Positions 42,310 through 51,560 are shown, counted from the first letter of the stretch. The stretch is DNA of 59,141 nucleotides from SURF-21 sp964510515 (GCA_964510515.1 CAZEAU010000016.1:1-59141); one strand, 5' to 3'. Numbers and translations: made by a program. Notes: generated by a model from the sequence alone, not told the origin.

Positions 42310-43248
42310 TCACGGCAGCGGAGCGCGACAGAATACTCTCTCGATCCTCGAAAGGCGGTGCAGCCTGTGCCACCCTACCTGTTCGCAATAATGCTCGTGG
42401 TCCTCGCACCCATAAGCCCACTTCTCTATCCACTCCCGAAAACCTGCCTCGCTCTCGACTTGAGACATCATCTCCATGTGAAAGGGGATATCGTAGGCAT
42501 ACTCATAAGGCATATTCCACGGATGGCTGCAATACGGGAGTTCCACGACGGCGTCAACGCAGTATTGGGGGATGCAGGTAAGCGTGGGGGCCTTCCTGAT
42601 CTCTTCGGTGGATACGATCTCCTCGCAGGTGATAACGGTCCTGCTGGCTGCGCGAGCGATGTTCTCGTTGTTTGAGGAGAAACCGAAGAGTTGGGCGTTC
42701 CCCGACATGTCCGCCCGGTTTACGTGCACGATGGCCACATCGGGATTCGCGGCTGGGACCAGGGCTACTTTTTCGCCGGAGTATGGATCGTCGATGATCT
42801 TTATCAAATCGTTGTTCTCCGCGATCGAGGAGCCCATCAGCGATTTTGTGGCCATGAACGGGACGCCCAGCGCGCCCGCCAAAAAGCGCAAGCCCATTGT
42901 ATAGTTGGAGAATTCCAACACCTCTATGGGGCGCGGGACCTCCTTTTCTACCGCTCTTCTGTAGCACTGGCTGACGCCCGCCACGGCATAGGCGAGCCAG
43001 GCCACTTCCAGCCTCTGCACCTGGCCCGTTCCGAGCAAGAAATCCCCGCATTCGCAAGGGCTGTCTCCTATGAGAACAAGGTCTGAGAATCCCTGCCGTA
43101 TTATCTCGTAAGTGGGCGCTACCACCTGCTCCCCGCCCATGCCCCCAAAGGATATCGAGCAGCCGTCGAACACATATTCCGCAATCGCATCCCTCAGCGA
43201 CATCCGCTTATCGCTCTTCTTTTTTGTATCCTCCACGTGTTCGGCCAT
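42310..43248 (-). CDS. CoA-transferase subunit A (glutaconate CoA-transferase/IpdA-like)
   Basis: A 312-residue alpha subunit: SISFGGMGGEQVVAPTYEII near residues 31-50 (oxyanion region), LIGDSPCECGDFLLGTGQVQ, FMATKSLMGSS near 158 and VALVPAANPDVAIVHVNRAD near 190-210. It is the first gene of the operon. AAAGGAG precedes ATG 43248, and the upstream 297 bases carry a 10-bp inverted repeat. The cysteine-rich C-terminal tail (GCEDHEHYCEQ) is unusual for the family. Confidence 0.83.
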   Translation of the reverse strand: MAEHVEDTKKKSDKRMSLRDAIAEYVFDGCSISFGGMGGEQVVAPTYEIIRQGFSDLVLIGDSPCECGDFLLGTGQVQRLEVAWLAYAVAGVSQCYRRAVEKEVPRPIEVLEFSNYTMGLRFLAGALGVPFMATKSLMGSSIAENNDLIKIIDDPYSGEKVALVPAANPDVAIVHVNRADMSGNAQLFGFSSNNENIARAASRTVITCEEIVSTEEIRKAPTLTCIPQYCVDAVVELPYCSHPWNMPYEYAYDIPFHMEMMSQVESEAGFREWIEKWAYGCEDHEHYCEQVGWHRLHRLSRIERVFCRAPLP

Positions 43249-43382
43249 AACCCACTCCTTTAGCCTCTTTATCCCTATATCTACCCATTACACTAAGGGT
43301 GAAGCGCCCCGGAATGGTATCGATGATCAGGGGTTTGTGGGAAGGGGTTGTTCTATGCCTGATGACACAAAAAACGCAAACT

Positions 43383-43427
43383 CCTGTAGCGGTTTCAACG
43401 TTGCTTTGTGGTCATTTCCGCTACAGG
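43383..43427 (-). promoter_or_regulatory. 10-bp inverted repeat upstream of the CoA-transferase operon
   Basis: CCTGTAGCGG (43383-43392) and CCGCTACAGG (43418-43427) are exact complements separated by 25 bases. On the minus strand the second arm is followed by a T-rich stretch (GTTTGCGTTTTTTG), so it could terminate response-regulator transcription. Alternatively it is a binding site for that regulator controlling the operon. A second pair, GCATGCC/GGCATGC, lies at 43450-43472. The rest of 43249-43545 holds no gene. Confidence 0.5.
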
Positions 43428-43545
43428 GGCCTGCGCTGTGGCCGCAAGCGCATGCCTGCGCCTTGGGCATGCACACGCGGTGTAGGATACGACATCACGA
43501 GGTTTTTAACAAGCCCCATTCAGGATTCGCGGATAAGTTCCGGTT

Positions 43546-44190
43546 TCACTCCGCAAGATCCCTTTTGATCGCATAGCGTATCAATTCCACGATGTTGTTC
43601 ATCTTCATCTTCTCCAGGATTCGCACCCTGTATGTCCGGACCGTGTTTTCGCTGATAAAAAGCTCCTTGGCTATCTGCTTGATGGTCTTTCCCGCCGTGA
43701 TTTTCCGCATCACCTGGAATTCTCTCTCGGAAAGCAGTTCATGGGGCTCCGTTCCATCCTCTTTCCACAGCATATCGATAAAGATCTCCGCCAAGGAAGG
43801 GCTCAAGTACTTTCCCCCGCCGTATATCTTCCTGATCGCCCTGACAAGCTCTTCCGGCATGCTTTGCTTTGTGATATAGCCTCTCGCTCCCATCCTGAAG
43901 GCACATATTGCATACTCCTTTTCGTGATGTATGCTCAATATCAATACTGGCAGATCCGGGTAGTCGTGCTTCAAGTCTTCAAGTGTGTCCAGGCCGCTTC
44001 TTCCCGGCATGGTTATGTCCAGGATGACCATATCGTAATTGTTCTCCGACAAGAGCTTCATCATGTCGTCAACGTTTCCCGCCTCGCCCTTTACCTTCAT
44101 ATCCCTTTCGTCCGATATGATCTGCTTCAAGCCCTCCCTTATCAGGGGGTGGTCGTCCGCAATAAGAATTTTGATCGTTTCATTTACCAT
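43546..44190 (-). CDS. NarL/FixJ-family response regulator
   Basis: A 214-residue protein. The receiver domain has ILIADDHPLIREGL at residues 7-20, phosphoacceptor Asp in MVILDITMPGRSG near 58, and VLILSIHHEKE with the switch residues. A LuxR-type HTH follows at about 148-208 (LSEREFQVMRKITAGKTIKQ, NTVRTYRVRILEKM). It is encoded 42 bases after its kinase gene and 297 bases upstream of the CoA-transferase operon on the same strand, so it probably controls that operon. Confidence 0.9.
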   Translation of the reverse strand: MVNETIKILIADDHPLIREGLKQIISDERDMKVKGEAGNVDDMMKLLSENNYDMVILDITMPGRSGLDTLEDLKHDYPDLPVLILSIHHEKEYAICAFRMGARGYITKQSMPEELVRAIRKIYGGGKYLSPSLAEIFIDMLWKEDGTEPHELLSEREFQVMRKITAGKTIKQIAKELFISENTVRTYRVRILEKMKMNNIVELIRYAIKRDLAE

Positions 44191-44232
44191 GAGAAGTCCT
44201 CTGCCAACAGGAACGTTTATCCGCGATGAGCT

Positions 44233-45768
44233 TCAACTTATAGGCATCTTGACCATTACCGTTGTGCCTTCTCCCTCTTTTCCTTCGATCGCGGCCTCTC
44301 CGCCGAAAAGAGCAGCCCTTTCCCGGATGCCCATCAGCCCCATACAATGCTTTTGCTCGATCTTTTCGTAGTCAAGACCCTTCCCGTCATCCGAGACTTT
44401 CAAGGTAATGTGCTCTCCGTCTTTGTTGAGCACCACCTCGATGTTTGTCGCCTCGGCGTGTCGCGCCACATTGGTCAGCGCTTCCTGTAGAATACGGAAC
44501 AAAGCGGTCGCCAGCTTGGGGTCCATATCTATATCCGATATGTTCGTGGAGTAATCGCATTCAATGCCCAGGAGTTCCTGAAAATCACTTATCAGCCATT
44601 CCGCAGCGCTTATCAAGCCCAAATCGTCCAGTATCAACGGCTTGAGCCTCTTGGCCAGCCCCTGGACATACTCGGTGTTTTCATCTACGAAATCGATCAT
44701 TCTCTCCACTGCCTGCAAGTTGTCGCCGTCAAGCCTCTTGGCCAAGCGCGATAGATCGATCTTGAGCTTCGTCAACGACTGGCCCAACTCGTCGTGTATC
44801 TCACGCGCCAGCATGCCCCTTTCTTCCTCCCTGACCGATTGCAGGTGTGTGGCCAGGGCGCGCAGCTGATCGTTGGATTGCCTCAGTCTCTCCTCAATAT
44901 CTTTGTAATTCGTCATGTCGAGCATGGAAGCCACGTGTTGTCGCGTATCGGGGACAACCCCGATCGTGACCAAAACATCTTTTCTGAAACCGGCTTTATC
45001 TATGAACTTAAACTGGTATTCCGATGGCGCCAGCGAGGGATCGACCCTTCTCGATATATGGTATTCGTTCATTCTGTCCAGGTCATCCTGGCATGCCACG
45101 AACTCTCTCCAGCTCTTCTTTCCTTCAACCTCTTCTCTCGTAAACCCCCAGAGCTTTTCACATTCGGAATTCATCATCGAGATGACGGTATCGTTTTCAA
45201 TAACCACCGATGCGGTTCCCGTCGCCTCAAAGATGGCCCGGTAAAGCTTTTCCGACCTCTTTATTTCGTCCTCTTTCTTTTTCTGCATCATCGTATCGTT
45301 GACTATCAGGAGCGCGAGGCTTTCCTGGTTCTCGCGGATGACAAGCGGGAGTATATAAACCTCCCAGCAGGTTTCGTATTCGCTGTCTCCATGCGCAAAC
45401 TTCATTTCGAGATTGTTCAGCCTGCTGGGCTCTCCGGAGACGATCGCCCGATCGAAACGCTGCTTGAAGGACCCCATCTTGTTGTCTTTATCGGAAAGGT
45501 GGTCGGTGAGCGTGGTGCCAAGTATCTCGCCGGAATCCAAACGCGTATAGCGCCTCAGGTAGTCTCCGAAGACCCGGTTATAGCTGCATATCGAGAGGCT
45601 GTCGTCCAGTAGCGCTATCCCGACAGGCATGCTGTCGAAGATCCTCTTTATCGTGTCCTTGTTTATCGACAGCGATTGCAGCTTCGGATCATGCTCCTGC
45701 TCGGGGAGGAATTCTACAAGCGGCTCAGACAAGCTCAGGCTCCTTGAACGATGTGCCATAGCGATCAC
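44233..45768 (-). CDS. PAS-domain sensor histidine kinase (NarX/DegS type)
   Basis: A 511-residue soluble kinase. Two PAS domains lie at residues about 38-150 (FDSMPVGIALLDDSLSICSY) and 170-285 (YRAIFEATGTASVVIENDTV). HisKA_3 at about 305-375 has its His in MLAREIHDELGQSLTKLKID. HATPase_c covers the rest, with ILQEALTNVARHAEATNIEV, VSDDGKGLDY and GLMGIRERAALFGG. There is no membrane segment, so the signal is cytoplasmic. The start is GTG 45768 or ATG 45759; neither has a strong ribosome-binding site. It forms a two-component pair with the next gene. Confidence 0.9.
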   Translation of the reverse strand: MIAMAHRSRSLSLSEPLVEFLPEQEHDPKLQSLSINKDTIKRIFDSMPVGIALLDDSLSICSYNRVFGDYLRRYTRLDSGEILGTTLTDHLSDKDNKMGSFKQRFDRAIVSGEPSRLNNLEMKFAHGDSEYETCWEVYILPLVIRENQESLALLIVNDTMMQKKKEDEIKRSEKLYRAIFEATGTASVVIENDTVISMMNSECEKLWGFTREEVEGKKSWREFVACQDDLDRMNEYHISRRVDPSLAPSEYQFKFIDKAGFRKDVLVTIGVVPDTRQHVASMLDMTNYKDIEERLRQSNDQLRALATHLQSVREEERGMLAREIHDELGQSLTKLKIDLSRLAKRLDGDNLQAVERMIDFVDENTEYVQGLAKRLKPLILDDLGLISAAEWLISDFQELLGIECDYSTNISDIDMDPKLATALFRILQEALTNVARHAEATNIEVVLNKDGEHITLKVSDDGKGLDYEKIEQKHCMGLMGIRERAALFGGEAAIEGKEGEGTTVMVKMPIS

Positions 45769-46181
45769 ATTTTATCTCGCCTAACAGTATACCAGGTCTT
45801 TCGTGTTTTCCTTGCCAGGGTTTGGCGCTACACCTGCGCCATCCTCGCCGTTGGCGGCACGGCCACGCCTGCGGCCACTCCGGGGTGGGGCAGATCGTCT
45901 GGTCCCCTGGCGGGGCCTCCTGGCTGCAGCGCGGCCCCGAGCCCTCCGCCCGCACCCGCGCCTGGCTGGAGCGCTTTTGCCCGGCAAGGTCGCTCACCCC
46001 TGCCTTGGGGTTCTCAAGCGAGGCCTTGCGCCTCTTGCAAGATCGTCCCCATTGAGAGGGGAAGGGGACATGAGAAATGGCCTGAATCGGCGCAAATTGC
46101 CCGCGAGCCTATCAGGGGCATTGGTCTTAAGAAAAAAGGAAGAGTGACAACATAAATATGGCACTCTATCTCGCATTATGG
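45769..46181. other. intergenic, 413 bp
   Basis: GC content rises back to the chromosomal level within this stretch. A plus-strand frame (45822-46055) reads partly like protein (CGHSGVGQIVWSPGGASWLQ) but lacks a ribosome-binding site and family match; possibly decayed coding sequence. Nothing else is supported. Confidence 0.35.
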
Positions 46182-46258
<77 letters not shown>

Positions 46259-46451
46259 ACGCGAGTATTTATTATCCAAGCAGGGGCGAAAAAAGGCAAG
46301 GCGGAATATGGGGGGAATATTCGCGGCCCGCGTCCACCCCGCGGGCGATGGCCTTTCCCCGCGATGCGCACACGGGAAGGGGGGTTCGGTGGCGCTCGCA
46401 TGAGGGCGGCAGCACGGGATCCTTGCTCGTGATGCTCACTGGGGAAGGGGG

Positions 46452-46547
46452 CGCAGCGGCGCCCGCGCGCAAGGCTGAACGCTGCTCATCGGCGGCGGCG
46501 CGAGTACGATCTACGGGCCGCAGCGGCGCCCGCGCGCAAGGCTGAAC
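46452..46547. repeat. 29-bp direct repeat near the tRNA and HU genes
   Basis: An identical 29-mer, starting CGCAGCGGCGCCCGCG and ending AAGGCTGAAC, occurs at 46452-46480 and 46519-46547 (67 bp apart). The interval 46261-46677 otherwise holds only a terminator for the HU gene; no gene is seen. Confidence 0.8.
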
Positions 46548-46604
46548 CCCCTGGTCAACTCCGGTTGGATCAATCCCGAAGCCCCTGCCGCGCTCGCGAG
46601 GCCA

Positions 46605-46633
46605 AACCGCTCCCCTCCGGTGGGGGAGCGGTT
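46605..46633 (-). terminator. terminator of the HU gene
   Basis: AACCGCTCCCC (46605-46615) pairs with GGGGAGCGGTT (46623-46633), an 11-bp stem with a seven-base loop, 45 bases after the HU stop; only a short TTT follows on the minus strand. Confidence 0.6.
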
Positions 46634-46677
46634 CGCTTGGTAAAAACGAAACTGCCGTGTCAGGCTCGGCCGTCGTT

Positions 46678-46959
46678 CTACTTCTTGCCCGCTACGGCCT
46701 GCTTGAGGGACGCGCCCGGTTTGAAGGACACGACCTTGGTCGCCTTGATCTTGATAGCCTCTCCGGTCCTGGGGTTGACGCCCTTGCGCGCAGCCCTCTT
46801 CTTGGCTTCCCAGGTGCCGAAGCCGACCAGCGTGACCTTGTCGCCCTTCTTCAGCGTCTTGGTCACGGTGTCGATCATGGCATCAACGGCTGCGGCGGCA
46901 TCCTTCTTGCTGAGCTTGCCGGTCTTGGCGATGGCATCGATCATTTCCGCCTTGTTCAT
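46678..46959 (-). CDS. hup: HU-family nucleoid protein
   Basis: A 93-residue HU/IHF protein of normal length: MNKAEMIDAIAKTGKLSKKD, the dimer core VDAMIDTVTKTLKKGDKVTL, GFGTWEAKKRAARKGVNPRT (the minor-groove beta-arm with the conserved RxxxNPxTG signature) and a C-terminal KPGASLKQAV. It compacts DNA and helps replication and recombination. AAAGGAGGTGACTG precedes ATG. A hairpin terminator follows the gene. Confidence 0.95.
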   Translation of the reverse strand: MNKAEMIDAIAKTGKLSKKDAAAAVDAMIDTVTKTLKKGDKVTLVGFGTWEAKKRAARKGVNPRTGEAIKIKATKVVSFKPGASLKQAVAGKK

Positions 46960-47100
46960 CAGTCACCTCCTTTGCGTCTTCCAAAATCCTTCTAGGATTG
47001 TTCGTCGCCATACTCATTTTCCCTTTATGCATCGAAAGTAAACGGATTCCGCCCAAATATCTTGCCCGGCAGCGCCTTTGCCGCGGGCCGGAGCGGGTCT

Positions 47101-47898
47101 TCAGGCCTCCTCTCCCGAGCCCTCGATGGCCTGCAGGGCCGAGGTGATGGCGTCGAGCACCTTGTCCCTGCCCTCGCGTTCCCGCGCCGCGCGCAGCGGC
47201 GCGATGGCCTTGGCGCTGCCAAGTTTACCCAGCGCCCTGGCCGTTTCCAGGATGTCGCTCTCCACGTCGCTCTCCAGCAGCGGCAGCAGGGAGTCGATGG
47301 CGCGGAGGCTGTGCATCTCCCCCAGGGCACGCGCCGCCACCGCCCTCACGCCGGCCGAGGGCTCGGTGAGCATCTCGCTGATGGGAGCCCACAGGCTGGG
47401 CTCGCCCATGCGCGACAGGGACTCCACCGCGCGCAGCCTCACGATGCTCGCCGCGTCGCTCAGGGCCTCCACCAGGTAGGGGACGGCCTTGCGGTGCCCC
47501 AGCTTGCCCAGCGCCCTGACGGCGCTGTAGCGCAGGGAAAGGCTGTGGCTGCGCGTGGCCTGGCAGAGTTTCCCCACCACCTGGGGGTCGCCGATATCCG
47601 CCAGGGCATCGATGATGAACTGGCAGACCCCGGGGTTGTCTTTGCCCAGGCGGTTGAGCAGGGGGCGCACCGCCCTGATGTCCCCGATTATTCCGAGGGC
47701 CCTGGCCGCGCCCTTCCTGACGTCGGGGTTGCTGTGGGAGAGGGCCTCGAGCAGGCGGGGGAAGGCCGCGCCGCCCAGGGAGGCCAGGATGTCCGAGGCG
47801 GCGAAGCGCATGAACGGCTGCGTATGTCCCATGGCCTGGACCAGCCCGTCCAGGTCTCCGCGGTCTGCCATATCCTGTAAATCCTGCCTGTCCTTCAT
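47101..47898 (-). CDS. HEAT-repeat protein
   Basis: A 265-residue protein of about eight HEAT-like repeats (DVRKGAARALGIIGDIRAVR, SLRYSAVRALGKLGHRKAVP, GVRAVAARALGEMHSLRAID). There is no signal peptide. Related in repeat type to the giant protein at 22761 but without linkers. TATAAT (47911-47906, minus strand) lies seven bases before ATG and no ribosome-binding site is present, suggesting a leaderless mRNA. The phosphoesterase gene upstream is on the same strand. Confidence 0.83.
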   Translation of the reverse strand: MKDRQDLQDMADRGDLDGLVQAMGHTQPFMRFAASDILASLGGAAFPRLLEALSHSNPDVRKGAARALGIIGDIRAVRPLLNRLGKDNPGVCQFIIDALADIGDPQVVGKLCQATRSHSLSLRYSAVRALGKLGHRKAVPYLVEALSDAASIVRLRAVESLSRMGEPSLWAPISEMLTEPSAGVRAVAARALGEMHSLRAIDSLLPLLESDVESDILETARALGKLGSAKAIAPLRAAREREGRDKVLDAITSALQAIEGSGEEA

Positions 47899-47905
47899 GT
47901 CAAAG

Positions 47906-47911
47906 ATTATA
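47906..47911 (-). promoter_or_regulatory. -10 box giving a leaderless HEAT-protein mRNA
   Basis: TATAAT on the minus strand, seven bases before ATG 47898; same geometry as the cupin gene at 32235. Confidence 0.5.
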
Positions 47912-47924
47912 TTCCATCCGCCGC

Positions 47925-48689
47925 TTACTGTCCCTCGGCCAGCCTGGCCGCCAGGCTGGGGGGCAGGCCGGCGGAGACGATCTTATCCTGGGCGGCGGAA
48001 AGGTCATAGGGGAGGAAGCGGAACTCCACCGTCATCTCCTCGTCGTCCAGGAGGCAGAGGGTGGCTACCGGCACGCCGCCGCGGTACTGCCCGCAGCTTC
48101 CGGCGTTGAACATGTGATGGGCCCCGGGTCTGAGGGTGAAGAGGTCCCCGCCGCCCACGCTCTTCTCGGCCACGCGGCCGCTCTCCGCGTCGAAGCAGTA
48201 TGCGGCGCACACGTGGGTATGCCCTATGAAGCAGAGAGAGTTGGTGGAAGGCGGGTATTCCGAGGCCAGGGCCTTGAGGGCGTACGCCGCCTCGAAGGGC
48301 CCGAAGACATACTCGTCGGGGTAAGAGGGCGAGCCGTGAAAGAGGCAGAAGGAGCCCTCCACGGTCAGTTCCTCGGGCAGGGAGAGCAGCCAGGCGCGGC
48401 AGTCGTCCCCCAGGGCTTCGGCGGTGTAGAGCAGGGCCTCCATGGCCAAGGGGTTCATATCGGGCTCCAGGCCCTGCGCGAGTTCCTGCAGCCCGCGCTC
48501 GTGGTTTCCCTGGATGCAGCGCACATCCTTCTCGCGCACGAGGTCCACGCAGGCCTCGGGGTCGGCGTTGTAGCCCACGATGTCCCCGCAGCAGAGGAGA
48601 GAATCCGCCCCCATGCGCTCCGCCTCGGCCAGCACCGCCCGCAGCCCCTCCAGGTTGGAGTGGACATCGGAGAAGACGGCGAACCTCAT
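47925..48689 (-). CDS. YfcE/MJ0936-type metallophosphoesterase
   Basis: A 254-residue calcineurin-like phosphoesterase: FSDVHSNLEGL (residues 5-15), LLCCGDIVGYNADPEA near 32-47, CIQGNHERGL near 58, FHGSPSYPDEY near 116 and FIGHTHVCAAY near 152. It contains all the metal-binding His/Asp/Asn residues. The layout is typical of small serine/threonine phosphatase- or cyclic-nucleotide phosphodiesterase-like proteins; substrate unknown. The ATG is preceded by GGGGGTAGG. It is followed by the HEAT-repeat gene, 26 bases beyond its stop on the same strand. Confidence 0.85.
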   Translation of the reverse strand: MRFAVFSDVHSNLEGLRAVLAEAERMGADSLLCCGDIVGYNADPEACVDLVREKDVRCIQGNHERGLQELAQGLEPDMNPLAMEALLYTAEALGDDCRAWLLSLPEELTVEGSFCLFHGSPSYPDEYVFGPFEAAYALKALASEYPPSTNSLCFIGHTHVCAAYCFDAESGRVAEKSVGGGDLFTLRPGAHHMFNAGSCGQYRGGVPVATLCLLDDEEMTVEFRFLPYDLSAAQDKIVSAGLPPSLAARLAEGQ

Positions 48690-48829
48690 AGCCTACCCCC
48701 TTTGCTCCATTCCGATTATATACGAAGGCGCTCACAGCATGGCGCCCACGCGCATCTGCGCGCCAGCGCCGCGCGCTGGCGGGGGGCAGGGGTTTGACAT
48801 ATGATTAAGGCGAGGAAAGGAGGGCAGGC

Positions 48830-49648
48830 ATGAAGCGTATAGCTGCAGTGTTGTTGGTGTCCCTGCTGGCGGTTTCGCTTCTCGGCTGTGGAGGAGGAAA
48901 GAAGGAGGAGGGCGAAGCGGCGAACCTCTCCCTCTTGGCGGAATCGGCCGCGGCCATGGCGGAGGTCGAGAGCTTCCGCATGAAGGGGGTCATCGAGGTG
49001 GACGCCGGGGCCGCGATGCCGGGCGGGCAGGGCCAGGTTATCGACATGGAAGTGGCAGCCGAGGTGCAGAACGTGGACGGCGACATGCGCCAGCGCCTGA
49101 CCGTGAGCATAGGCGATTTCGTCACCGAGGCCTTCATCGTGGGTGGGGTCTATTACCAGGACGTCCCCGGCCAGGGCTGGATGAAGATGAGCTCCGGGGC
49201 TTACATGAGCCGGAACATGGGCCTGGGGCTGGCCGACCCCGAGCAGATGGACCTGATGGTGCTCCTGGCTGAGGACGCCGAGGTGGTGGAGGAGGACGAC
49301 AAGACCGTTGCGCTCTCCTTCCGCCTGGGGCAGGAGTTCATGCAGGCGGCCATGGATCTCTATCGCAGGCAGATGGAGGAGAACGGTGATCAGGCCGCCG
49401 CGGAAATGGAATGGCTGGATATGGCGGAGGAAAACATGGCCGATTTCCAGGCGGACATGACCATCTGGATAGGCAAGGAGGACCGTCTTATCCGGCGCAT
49501 CGAGACGACCTATGCCATGGGTGGGCTCTCCCCGATGGGAGAGGTGAGCAGCTCTATGCTCGTCGACCTCTTTGACTTCGGTGCCGACATTGTGATCGCA
49601 CTCCCCGAGGAAGCGGCGCAGGCCCAGGAATTTGAGCTCTCGCAGTAA
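48830..49648 (+). CDS. DUF6612/LppX-like lipoprotein
   Basis: A 272-residue exported lipoprotein: signal peptide with lipobox SLLGC near residue 20. The remainder resembles LppX/LprG- or DUF6612-type single-domain proteins that bind lipids in a half-barrel (SFRMKGVIEVDAG, GDMRQRLTVSIGDFV, VGGVYYQDVPGQGWMKMSSG, MTIWIGKEDRLIRRIETTY). Possibly a lipid carrier. AAAGGAGGGCAGGC precedes ATG, and TTGACATATGAT lies about 35 bases upstream. Confidence 0.7.
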   Translation: MKRIAAVLLVSLLAVSLLGCGGGKKEEGEAANLSLLAESAAAMAEVESFRMKGVIEVDAGAAMPGGQGQVIDMEVAAEVQNVDGDMRQRLTVSIGDFVTEAFIVGGVYYQDVPGQGWMKMSSGAYMSRNMGLGLADPEQMDLMVLLAEDAEVVEEDDKTVALSFRLGQEFMQAAMDLYRRQMEENGDQAAAEMEWLDMAEENMADFQADMTIWIGKEDRLIRRIETTYAMGGLSPMGEVSSSMLVDLFDFGADIVIALPEEAAQAQEFELSQ

Positions 49649-49877
49649 GGCGCAGCCGGGTGCCGCCGCGCCGATGCGGGTTCGCCGCGGCCGCCCCAGT
49701 TGGGCGGCTGACGCGGCCGCAAGCGCCACGGGCATCATGCCGGCGCCCACCTTGACGCATGGACACGGGCATTTCGCGCGGGAAGGCGGGGCTGCCCGCC
49801 CAGGGAGGGATGAGGCGCGCCGCTTCAGGATAGAATAGTGTTGAGGCCCGTTTCGTCCCCGGGCGGAGGTCGAGGGC

Positions 49878-51560
49878 ATGTCCGACTACTTGGAGGGAAA
49901 GAGCCGCTGGTGGGGTTGGGGGGAGCTCGGGCGCGCCTTTGACCTCGAGAAGCACGCGGACTTCCTGCCTTTCCTGCGCGAGAGCCTGGAGATGCCGCTT
50001 GAGCGCGACAGGTTCGCCGCCCCCTCCCTGGAGGAGGTGGATCTTCCCGCGTCCCGCCTGGGCGAGGATGCGCTGCGCGAGTTGCGGGAGGCCTGTGGGC
50101 GGGGCAACGTGGCCACGGACAGGTTCCACCGCGTCAGTCACTCCATGGGAAAGAGCTACCGCGACGCATTGCGCATGCGTATGCGCCGCGTGCAGCGGCC
50201 CGTGGACGCCGTGGTGTGGCCGCGGGGAGAGGACGACATCGCCGCCGTCCTGCGCCTCGCGGAGGAGAGAGGCCTCGAGGTGATCCCCTTCGGGGGAGGC
50301 TCCAGCGTCACCGGCGGGGTGGAGCCCAGGGGCGAGGGCGAGGGCGGCGCCATCAGCCTGGACCTGGCACAGCTCAACCGGGTGCTGCGCGTGGACGCCA
50401 CCTCGCAGACGGCGGTGATAGAGGCGGGAGCCCTGGGGCCGGAGATCGAGGAGCAGCTCAACGCGCACGGCTATACCCTGGGGCATTTCCCCGGGAGCTT
50501 CGAGCATTCCTCGCTGGGGGGATGGGCGGCCACCCGCTCCTCCGGGCGGCGGTCCACCGCATACGGGGGCATCGAAGACATGGTGCTGGCCCTGCGCATG
50601 GTCACGCCGCGGGGGCTGATCGATACCCGCAGGGTACCCCGCGCCGCCACCGGGCCGTCCATCCTCCAGCTCTGCATGGGTTCCGAGGGCATACTGGGCG
50701 TCATCACCGCGGCCACCGTGAAGGTCCGGCCCGCCCCCATCGCCAGCGACTATCGCGGCCTCATCTTCCGCAATTTCGCCGCGGGCGTCTCGGCCGTGCG
50801 CGAGATGATGCAGCAGGGCATGGAGCCCACCTGCGTTCACCTCTGCGACCGCACGGAGACCGCGCTGGCCGGGAGCCTCCGCTACGGCGCCGGCGGCAAG
50901 TGGAGGAGGAGGGGGGAGGATGCCGTGCTCGGGGTCCTCGCGAGGAGGGGCTATTCCATGGACGACGGGGCCCTGATGCTGCTGGGCCTGGAGGGGGAGA
51001 GGGGGGAGACGGAGTACCTGCGCGTGGAGATACTGCGCCTGTGCCGCAGGCTGGGGGGCTGCCACCTCGGCACCGTCCCCGGCAGGCAGTGGCAGCACAT
51101 CCGCTGCGACATGCCCTATCTGCGCGAGCGCCTGATCGACCGCGGCGTATTTGTGGGCGGCATCGAGACCGCGACCACCTGGGACAACCTGCTCCGCCTT
51201 TACGGCGAGTTGCGCAGCGCCCTGCGCGGCGTCCTGGAGGAGGGGGGCGGCAAGGGCATGGTGGCCTGCCACGTGTCTCACGCCGACCGCCAGGGCGCCT
51301 CGCTCTGCTACACCATCCTGGCTCCCATGGCCGAAGGGGGCTGCGAGGAAGAGCAGTGGGAGGGGATAAGGCGCGCCGCCATGGAGGCGGTGCTGGAATA
51401 CGGCGGGACCATCAGCCACCATCACGGCGTAGGCTGTGAACACCTGCCCTGGATGCCGGGCGAGGTGGGGGAGGCGGCGCTCGAGGCCATCAGGGCGGTG
51501 AAGGAGGCTGTGGATCCCTCGGGCGTCCTCAATCCCGGCAAGCTCATCCCGCCGCGCTGA
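49878..51560 (+). CDS. FAD-linked oxidase, alkyldihydroxyacetone-phosphate-synthase-like
   Basis: A 560-residue PCMH-type flavoprotein. Motifs in order: RVSHSMGKSYRDALRMRM near residue 84, VIPFGGGSSVTGGVEP near 135 (FAD pyrophosphate loop), GHFPGSFEHSSLGGWAATRS near 198, TGPSILQLCMGSEGILGVIT near 260, and the C-terminal GTISHHHGVGCEHLPW near 513. The His-rich motif and the GHFPGSFEHSSLGG region are characteristic of alkylglycerone-phosphate synthases (ether-lipid synthesis), but bacterial relatives also oxidise D-lactate- or glycolate-like substrates. Probably soluble. GGAGGTCGAGGGC precedes ATG. Confidence 0.8.
   Translation: MSDYLEGKSRWWGWGELGRAFDLEKHADFLPFLRESLEMPLERDRFAAPSLEEVDLPASRLGEDALRELREACGRGNVATDRFHRVSHSMGKSYRDALRMRMRRVQRPVDAVVWPRGEDDIAAVLRLAEERGLEVIPFGGGSSVTGGVEPRGEGEGGAISLDLAQLNRVLRVDATSQTAVIEAGALGPEIEEQLNAHGYTLGHFPGSFEHSSLGGWAATRSSGRRSTAYGGIEDMVLALRMVTPRGLIDTRRVPRAATGPSILQLCMGSEGILGVITAATVKVRPAPIASDYRGLIFRNFAAGVSAVREMMQQGMEPTCVHLCDRTETALAGSLRYGAGGKWRRRGEDAVLGVLARRGYSMDDGALMLLGLEGERGETEYLRVEILRLCRRLGGCHLGTVPGRQWQHIRCDMPYLRERLIDRGVFVGGIETATTWDNLLRLYGELRSALRGVLEEGGGKGMVACHVSHADRQGASLCYTILAPMAEGGCEEEQWEGIRRAAMEAVLEYGGTISHHHGVGCEHLPWMPGEVGEAALEAIRAVKEAVDPSGVLNPGKLIPPR

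Noticed and set aside
45822..46055. Small plus-strand protein between the kinase and tRNA genes
   Set aside because: No ribosome-binding site and no recognisable domain; possibly decayed sequence only.
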